The notes under the pieces are model-generated. The model was not told the origin of the DNA, did no database searches, and saw nothing but the letters and a program-made list of their open reading frames with translations. From assembly GCA_013397075.1 (NCBI GenBank), contig VWZS01010096.1, positions 434,001 to 498,000 of the forward strand: a stretch of DNA of 64,000 nt, read 5' to 3'. Origin of the DNA: Rhabdornis inornatus. Taxonomy: Eukaryota > Chordata > Aves > Passeriformes > Rhabdornithidae. Positions 56,313 through 64,000 of the stretch are shown piece by piece (the first letter of the stretch is position 1; each line of letters starts with the position of its first letter). A program made the translations under genes and the position numbers.

Positions 56313-59300
56313 AGCTCTCGTCTTACCAGTTCCATGACTTTTTCCAGCCCAAGATCACCAGCAAGCTGAGGGAGAACTTGCCAAGAGAGCCAGGCACAAG
56401 GAGAGGGGGAAAAGAGGGAGCCAGTGAATCACCCAGGATGTGTTATGTGTCTGCGTGCAAAATGGCCTGAAAATATCTTGTATTTCAGAGCAAGTGCATG
56501 GTTTTTGGTGATTCAGCCATCTGAAGCCTTGGCCTCCAATTTTCAGCAGTTCCCAGGTAGCTTCCTAAATGGAAATGGAAATGGAAGTGGAAATGGAAAT
56601 GGCATCTGGACAAGATAGCCCTGGGCACAGCTATTCCCACCTCAAACTTGAGGGCTTGCTCTGAACCCCCTAAAAACAAAACCACCTGAAGCTTATTTCA
56701 CTTTTAAGCTTCTTTCTCTGGAGTTCATCAGAAAATTACATTCTAGCATTTAAATCAGCCAGTATGAAGTGACTTTAGAACAATGCCAAAGGATCATTTG
56801 AGGGCTGAAGTGGTGCCTTAACTGAAACAATCTTTTCCTGTTTGCATTGAATCCAGAGTCCAGACACTCTGACAGTACCCTTTAACATATTGAGCAACTT
56901 TTCACACCACTTTCAATATAATTGTACTTATGAACCAACCCCAGATTAGTCTATAATGTTACAAACAGTATTTAAGCAGAGTAGAAAAGGCACCTGTAAA
57001 TAAACAAGGTATTTACAGGTGATAAAAGATTAGAATGAAAAGGAAAGAAACCATCCTGAACAGTGCAATGAATGACATGGAGAGGCATAAGACAGATTGG
57101 GGGGTGTGGTTGAAGGAAATGGTCCCAGAATTTTTCCAAATACCTGCTGGCCACCATGCTTGCCAGAATCCAGCTCAGTAGGGCAGGAGGCTACTATTCC
57201 CTTGTTTTCCCAGCGTTTTAGGCATTTTGGCCAGGCTCTGGCTCAGGACAGAGGCAGCTGGGCAATTCAGCAGCTGCTCAGCATCTCCACAAGCCATGGA
57301 TGGGTTCAAGCCACACAGCTCTGTGATGAGAAATAACAGCCTAACCCTGGGTCTGATTAATATTTCTCATTTTAACAACATGTTTGGCACTGAGGGAAGC
57401 TGGCAGCAAAAACTGTGGAGTCTGGTGCCTCATCCACCCACAGGACATGGAAACAAGACTGCTGTCAGCTTCATCTCAAACCTACATGGAGGGTGAGGAC
57501 CTTTCCTTCTGAACCCTCATGGCCCATGCCCAGCCAAACGGGGTCCTGAAGATCATCAATCCCAAATGCAGGGGTTAAGGCAGTGGGCTGAGGCTGCTGG
57601 GGAGCCACCAAACTCCCTGCCAAGCACCCACTGCTGTCCTGTACCCTCCACCCAGCCAGGATGGTGCCAACAGGACCCCTGGGTGCAGGATCTCCAGGTC
57701 TGTGGTGGGACAGGAATCACATCCTGCAGATGGGACACCGGGATGGCAGCCAGTCCTGGGACAGGTGGAGAAGCTTCTTGGCACCACCATGCCAAGACCA
57801 CGCCATGACCACACCATGGTCTCCCCCAGGCTGCGTTTTCCATGCCAGTCTGCCATTGTTTTCTGGGGCTGGGATTGTGGGAGCTTCCATTTCCATTTCC
57901 CTGCCTTTCCAGCATTTTTGAGCAAGTAAAAGTGAAGCCAAAGAGGGCAGAGAGGAGGGTCCCAAGGTGAGCCGTGCATGCCTGGGCCAACCCTCCTCCA
58001 AAGGGCTTGCTGGGAGGAGACCTGGGCACAACCTGTTGACAAAGGAGAGCAGGGCTCCCATACAAACAAGCTGGCTCCACCTGGGGCAAGGGATTAGAAA
58101 CCTCAGCACAGCCCTCGGATTCCTCTCAGCAAACCAACTGTGGCTGGAGGCAGGGATTAAACCCAGGGCTGAGGAATGTGGCTCCTTCCCGCTGCGGAGT
58201 CCAAGTTGGCACCGCGTCCCCACTCAAGACTCAGCTTACATAATGCAGCTTATGAAAGCAAAATAGCACGGCCATGCCAGCCTGTGGGCAGGCCAGGATG
58301 GCAAGAAAGAAAGGAAAAGAAGGACATTTTTTGGCTGAGGTGATGGGGCTGCCCCCCTTGCACTGCTACCCCAAGCTTGTGCCATGTCACCAGGGAAGGA
58401 AAGGAAGGGAGCAGTGAGGGAGAAGGGCCCAGTCCTCCTACAAGACCTGGTGTTCACTCTGGAGTCACAGAATGTTGATTTTCCTCCCCCAGTTTACCTC
58501 TCCAACGCTGGGTTTCTTCTCAGCCAGGTAAGTTCACATTGAGGTCAACCACAGCAGGTTTTGGGGCCCTGACATGCAAGAAGCACCCAGCCCCAAATTC
58601 CATTCCTTCTGAACACAGACACCTCCAGGGGCAGCTTGGAGATGCTCTGACCCACATCATCTCCCACTGGGAATGGAGCCCCTGGAGATGCTTCAGTGTG
58701 GAGAGCAGTAGGATTGTGTCTGCCCAGAACCCTTCTCCACATGTTCCCACCACAGATCGTTGCACAAAAAGGAGGAACAGTCCCCAAACGCTGGCTCAGG
58801 GTGGAGTCACGAGGATCAAGCTGAGATCACTGCTCACGAACCAGACAACTCACAAGTGACATCTTTAGTCATCCCTTAGTGACTGATATCCCCCACAACC
58901 TGCATGGCCTCAGGAAAAGCAGATCCTACAACTGGACTGGCCTCTTTATCAGCAAGCAAAGAGTCAGAGTTCAATTTTCAGGGATGTGCTGAAACTGCAA
59001 AATAGGTCATTAGTCCCAGCTGGAGAGCCTGGAGAACCACTCATGGGTGTAGGACCCACTCAGGAGCCAGCCCAGGTCTGCCTCTGCACCCAGCTGGCTG
59101 GGGAAGCCAGGCAGACCTGAGGAGATCTTCCCTTTCAAGAGCTCCCACTTGTTCCCTAAGCAGCTGTCCTTAGTTTAATCAGTAACTGGACAAGTGGGAT
59201 GAGATCCCAGCTCAGCTGGAGCTGAGCCACGGATGTGTGGGATGGCAGGAGTCCCCTCCCAGCTCTGCCACCTTGCTCCAAGGGGTCACACGAGAAATTG

Positions 59301-60934
59301 CCACACCTGACCTTTCTCCAGCGCCCTTCTAGAGCACACCCTGGCCTCCTTCGAGAGGACAAAGAACCTCCAGCCACTTTTCCTAAGGTGGAAACCGTAT
59401 CACTTTTATCTGCTGATGTAGCTCTCAGCTGGGACTCCTCCAGGCCCCACACTAGAGGAGCTGCTGGAGCTCCAAAAGGCATTTCAAGAGAACAAAGCTG
59501 CTCTGATAACAGCAGCTTCAAGCCCAAACAGAGGCTCTTGCAGAGCTCTGGAAATCACCCCCTCAGCAGTCTGTGCCTGGGTCCCTCCCTGGGGCCATTC
59601 CTTCCCATCCTCTGCAGGCAGGACACTCACACAACATCAACACCTCAGGAAAAGGAGAAAACACACACTTGGAGAAATAAAAACAGTTTCACCCAGCAAC
59701 CAGAAGTGCCTCTCTTCTCCCCCAGGTAAGGGCATCCCAAAGACAGCCCAGAAAATCCTGACCCAGCTAAGGCTGGCTGATTCCTCCTCCTTCAGATGTG
59801 TTCAGCCAGAGGCTGTGCCAGCAGCTGAAGGCTGACCTACCAAAAAAAGGTAATGGAGGAAGATCAAAAAGCACTGAAAAACTCCCACAAAATAGTAAGA
59901 GAAGTGGGATGTGGATACTGGAGCAGCATCAGGGCACTCTGGGAGTGGGAAAGGGTAGGAGAAATCCAAGCAGCCACACCTGATGCACCAGGCTCTGCAG
60001 AAAGGGAAAATCCCTCGTGTACAGGCAATAACTGGGCTGGCACAGCCTGGCAGGAAAAGATGCTTCAAGTGTGATCTTGATTAGCTCATGTGCTCCAGGC
60101 TGTATTTGAAGGGAGCTGTGGCTAATCTTCTTTTGATTGTGTTAAAATCCAGCTGTTGGGAAAAGCCTGGCATGTGAGAAGCTATATTAATGGGTTAGGG
60201 GCAGCCTTGTTTCCCAAGCTGATGTTTGATTAAAAGGGAGCACAACCAAACAGACACTTCAAAAAGCTGCTGCTATTTTTTTCTGCTTCATTTGGAGCAG
60301 TTCCTGATGCTTGGATGTGCCCAGCAAACCCTTTGGGACCAATCCTTGCTATATCATTACTCACATTTTAAGGATGTGTAAGTACAGGGAAAAGGGATTC
60401 ACTTCCTCCTGAGAGGCTCAGATCAAAAGTCAAAATGTTTTCTATGAATGCATAAGACGTAAAATCAGCTTCTGAGGGTTTCAGGCTCAATTTGTAAGAG
60501 CCCCATGGTCTGAAGGGGAGGCCTCCCTACCCTACAGAGCTGGGAAATGGTGTTTAGGTAACTACAAAGCAGATTCAGCAAGCAGGCTTTAGGCAAAAAG
60601 TCAGAAAACAATGTCTAGAGGGAATAAAACTTTTTCCCCCCCCTTCTAATTCATTATAATCTTTTCTTTCCCTCCCTATACTTTTAATAATGATCTGAAA
60701 AGCCATTTCCCAGCACAATGTTGTTCTGACCTTGTTTTCAGCCGGGTAATTGTGCAGTGAGTGGATAAATGCTTTCTCAGCTGAGAACAAGAGGAACCAT
60801 TAAGCATCAAGCTCCTGACCTAAATTTATGTTCAGGGCAGCTGGAGGAGCAAAGGACTGATGCTGCTCCCCTTATTGGCCTGAGGGACACCCTGTAGATG
60901 GCATCTTCCTCAGGGACACCCCAATGGCACAGGG
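56313..60934. other. unassigned intergenic sequence
   Basis: About 4.6 kb with no recognised gene. A GGAAAT hexamer microsatellite lies at 56568-56602 and a 12-bp hairpin with CACCTG/CAGGTG ends at 56991-57021. Open frames here overlap in several frames and lack domains. Confidence 0.4.
56991..57021. repeat. 12-bp inverted repeat ending in E-boxes
   Basis: The arms 56991-57002 and 57010-57021 are exact reverse complements (CACCTGTAAATA and its complement) around a 7-base loop. Each arm carries a CACCTG/CAGGTG E-box core. Confidence 0.85.
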
Positions 60935-61035
60935 AGATGCTGTTTATCCCAAAGCAGTTTATCCCGAAGCCCACGGCAGGAGGCTTGGAATGAAATGATA
61001 TTTAGGGTCCCTTCCAAACCATTCCATGGTTCTGG
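60935..61035 (+). mobile_element. short CR1 tail
   Basis: It shows the final part of a CR1 element: GCCCACGGCAGGAGGCTTGG, AATGATATTTAGGGTCCC and TTCCAAACCATTCCATGG. About 100 bp, plus orientation. Confidence 0.75.
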
Positions 61036-62304
61036 AATGGCAAAAGACAAAACCTGTTGCCCATCAGCTCCTCCTGCCTTGGTGATGCTTAGTGGCCAAA
61101 ACTGAGCCATGTCCTCTTTTCCCAATTTTTTTATTCCCCAGGAGGAAAGGGTCTCTGGAGAGAGATTCAGCTTCAATGATTCGCAGTGTTTGGAAGTACA
61201 GGATCTTTAAGAAAAACAAGCAGAAAACCAAACCATGTCTTTTCCCTCCTCCTGTGCCAATGCCTTTAGAAAAGTTCCCTTAATTCAGGTGTAATCCAAT
61301 TCTTTCCCCTCTAACATTTTCTTGGAAGGCATCAGAAACAGCAGCTGCCCTGCCCCTGAGCCCAAATCAGAACAAAAGTTCAAGATTTCTGGGCTCCTGA
61401 GTTACCCCACAGCAGCCTGGGCTTGTTTTGGCTGCAGCACCCCAGCTCCCAAATCCTTGTGGCTGTGTCAGGATGGGAGGAAAGGAAAGGTGTTCCCTTT
61501 GCCTCTGTTCCAGTCACACTCCACCCCACCAGGGCACAGGAACAGGGTAATTTTGGGACTGTGCTGAGGAAGGTGCTGCCTTCAATGTTACCCAGAAGGG
61601 AGGTGCAGGAAAACAGTTGGTCCACAAAAAAACTGATGGCAGGAATGGCCTCATCAGCCCAGTGGGATGTCAGGTGTAGTTATTCCAGATTTAAAAGTTA
61701 AAGCATCCTCTCCTGAAGGAAGCATCTCCTGGGGAGCTGGGGAGTGGCACCACAAGTTAAATAAAGGACCCCGGGAACAAAGTGACACATTTCTACTGCC
61801 TTGGTTATTTTCCCAAATGACTGGGTTTATGCCCAAGGTGGATGAGCAGCGTTTTCTCCTTTCTCTCTCATTTCCTTTCTTAGAGAGAGTGGGAAAGGTT
61901 CTTCTTCCACAAAGCTCCCTTTAAATTAAGTTTGCTGGAGTTTTGTTTTCTGTAGGATTTCTAGATCCTGTAGAACTTGTGAGGAGGAGGCTGGGAAATG
62001 CACAAACATTTCTGTACTGACCCCATAACCCTCACTACTGACACTCACAAGCCCAGGCCCTTTTCCATCCCAAAAGAATCCCACTCAAGCTGGAGCTGGA
62101 CTATCCCTCACCACAGAACCAACCACTGCTACAAATTCCCATTTTCTGGAGAGCACACATAGATTGAAAGACTCCCACCCCCCCAAAAAACCTTCACAAA
62201 TTAAAAGCCAATCTATCCACTATCAGAGTCAAAATCCGTTCAAATGAAGGAAGGGTGAAGGCAACGCACGTACAAAAAGAGGCTGCAGAGGTCAGATTGA
62301 AGGT
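61036..62304. other. intergenic sequence just beyond the GLUL 3' end
   Basis: No gene or classified repeat recognised between the CR1 tail and the proposed GLUL polyadenylation site. Confidence 0.4.
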
Positions 62305-63677
62305 TTTGTTCTTCTTTTCTTTTTTTATTACAAAAAAAAAAAAAAAACAACCTATTCAGAAGAAGTCCAAATGCAACGGAATATAACTGGCACCATCTAA
62401 GATACCCAAGTGTAAAATCCCAGAACGTTTGAACCCCCCAGCAGGAGCTGGGAGTGCCAGGGCTGGCTGGGAGGGACAGGTGGCCTCTCCCTTCCCTTCT
62501 CCTAGCCCCCATCCTGGCTGGATGGCAGGCAGCCCGAGAGAGCCAGGACACAACAGTGGCATCAACGGTCTCTGTAAAACCATTCAGTTGGAGAAACTAC
62601 GAACATCATGGAAAAAAAAAATCTAAAACTTCTCTTCTTTTTTTTGTTCTTCTTTTTTTTTTTTTTTTAGCCTTTATCAAAAGCCCTGCTTTAGTGCCAT
62701 GCTAGCCCTGCTGGACAGGTGACACAGCCACAGCTCTGTCCGGAACGCTGTTGACCAGTCAACTCTTGGTTCAGGACACCTTCCTCCCACTCCGAGCGTG
62801 TCACGACCACCCGAGTTACAGTGACAAATGCTTCTGCAGGCTTCCCGCTCTGGGAACCCCTTCCTGCAAGCTCCACTCCATGCTGGAACAAATCTCATCC
62901 GAGTCTCCCTCCAAGTTCACCCTCAGTCCCACCTGGAGGCCTCTGACAGCATCCGCAAGAGCTCTGCCCGCTCTGGCCGGATGAGGCGTTGGAACGTCAT
63001 CTCTTCAAGAAAAAAACACTTTCATATATAATTTTTTTTTTTTGCTGTTTTTATATTTAAATAGAAAAATACTACTTCACTCTGTGTTATGAGCCAGAGA
63101 TCAGTTGACTTCCAGTGACAGAACCAAGAGTTCTCCTCAATGCTCCTACGCTGAGCTCAGTGCCAGAAGATTCCCAGAAACCTCAGAGTGGCCGGAGGGC
63201 GACGATGTCCCCGTCACGTCCCCACACACGCACAGCTCCCGTCATCACAGCTCCCATCTTCCCTTCTCCACAGAGAGGAACCAACCTTAGAGAGCCACCA
63301 GTCTGCAGAGAGCCAGCAGCAGGGCTGGTCCCCCAAATCTGGCTCTGTTTTAAGCTTTCTCCTCTCCTACACGCTTTCAGCGTGTGCAGTCTGTCCCTGG
63401 AAGCCACTGGATCCCATCGGATGTACACATGAATTAGACAAAAAAATAAAACAGTGGTTAAAAGTTCTCTAACACCCCGTCCTCCTCCTGTCTTCTGAAG
63501 AGTCAATGACAAACAGACACGGATAAAACTAAACCTGCCCTCCTCCCCACCTCAAGACAACAAGAGTTACTGAGACACGAAACATGTTATCTTGTACCCT
63601 CGGGATTACATCTAGAAGGGAAGCTTAGGGGCGCGGGGAGCGCGGGGGGAGGCGGTGTCTGCGGGGCGCACTCTGCC
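62305..63677 (-). other. GLUL: GLUL 3' untranslated region (proposed extent)
   Basis: This lies directly downstream of the GLUL stop codon on the minus strand. The only canonical AATAAA that I find on the minus strand of this stretch is at 62324-62329. A T/G-rich sequence follows it, so cleavage near 62305 is proposed, giving a 3'UTR of about 1.37 kb. The UTR holds two long homopolymer tracts (about 62331-62347 and 62636-62670) and an A/T-rich patch near 63025-63065. Alternative polyadenylation further downstream is possible and is known for GLUL in other vertebrates. Open frames inside this interval are not genes. Confidence 0.65.
62324..62329 (-). terminator. GLUL: polyadenylation signal AATAAA for GLUL
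   Basis: Minus-strand AATAAA (TTTATT on the plus strand), about 1.35 kb past the stop codon, followed on the minus strand by A/G-rich then GT-rich sequence (TTTTTGTACGTGCGTTG). No other canonical signal was found nearer the stop codon. Confidence 0.55.
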
Positions 63678-63996
63678 TTAGTTCTTGTACTCAAAAGGCT
63701 CGTCCCCGGTTTCGTTGAGGAGACACGTGCGGACCAGCGCCTCTGTCACGGCGTAGGGGTCGCAGTTGGCGGAGGGCCGGCGGTCCTCGAAGTAGCCCTT
63801 CTTCTCGTGGCCCACGTTGCGCGGGATGCGGATGCTGGCGCCGCGGTTGGCCACGCCGGCCGAGAACTCGTTGATGTTGGACGTCTCGTGGAAGCCCGTC
63901 AGGCGCCTGGCATTGTCCAGCCCCCCCTTGGGGTCGTAGGCACGGATGTGGTACTGGTGGCGCTTGCTCAGCTTCTCGATGGCCTCCTCAATGTGC
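63678..63996 (-). CDS. GLUL: glutamine synthetase, C-terminal coding exon (partial)
   Basis: Glutamine synthetase joins ammonia and glutamate to glutamine using ATP. In birds it also serves ammonia detoxification, in liver mitochondria and cytosol. The exon encodes the last ~105 residues of a 373-residue enzyme. The read protein ends NETGDEPFEYKN before a TAA stop (63678-63680). In human numbering (counted back from residue 373) the key residues are present: R299 (NARRLTG), the glutamate-flap E305 (FHETSN), R319 (GVANR), R324 (SIRIPR), E338, R340 and R341 (YFEDRRPSANCD). All lie in the C-terminal catalytic domain. No frameshift or stop is seen. The window ends at the exon edge: GCAG at 64000-63997 can be read as a splice acceptor, making the conserved K268 a codon split by the intron. 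Read straight through it would be R. Upstream exons lie outside the window. Confidence 0.97.
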
Positions 63997-64000
63997 CTGC

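Noticed and set aside
1..64000. Downstream neighbours of GLUL known from mammals (ZNF648, CACNA1E)
   Set aside because: No C2H2 zinc-finger array (HTGEKP-type linkers) and no calcium-channel exon was recognised in any frame.
1..64000. tRNA, rRNA or CRISPR features
   Set aside because: No T-loop GGTTCGAATCC-type words in tRNA context, no rRNA stretches and no spaced direct repeats of CRISPR type were seen; this is a vertebrate nuclear sequence.

Overview
This is nuclear DNA from a bird, most likely a passerine. The reasons are many 3'-truncated CR1 LINE fragments, short LTRs of the kind found in songbird ERVs, isochore-like swings in GC content, and the 3'-terminal coding exon of vertebrate glutamine synthetase (GLUL) at the right edge on the minus strand. 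GLUL is the only known gene I can identify with confidence. The species is not determined.

Layout. 0-1.5 kb: unassigned, with one perfect 25-bp hairpin. 1.5-4.4 kb: a GC-rich minus-strand gene-like locus, not recognised, made of two tandem copies of a roughly 1.1-kb module. The first copy is split by a roughly 660-bp LTR-like insertion. A 487-codon open frame spans the rest. 4.4-5.75 kb: two more LTR candidates. 6.0-7.5 kb: a 20-bp minisatellite, then a GGAAGGATTCCA array containing a 164-base assembly gap. 8-24 kb: CR1-rich DNA without recognisable genes. 26.9-27.5 kb: an orphan CpG-island-like segment. 28-55 kb: repeat-poor, gene-free DNA with a few structured elements (a 22-bp repeat with three MEF2-like boxes, and a pair of overlapping hairpins). 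55.8-56.3 kb: a degenerate T-rich repeat of about 160-186 bp units. 56-62 kb: unassigned. 62.3-64 kb: GLUL 3'UTR and last coding exon.

Most of the window is therefore the 3' flank of GLUL. No operon-like or multi-gene system is visible. The most unusual items are the LTR-split modular locus, the array of at least 18 TTCCAGGAA (STAT/GAS-type) motifs, the template-switch-like hairpins and the CpG island with no recognised gene. Element boundaries were judged by eye and are approximate unless stated as exact.
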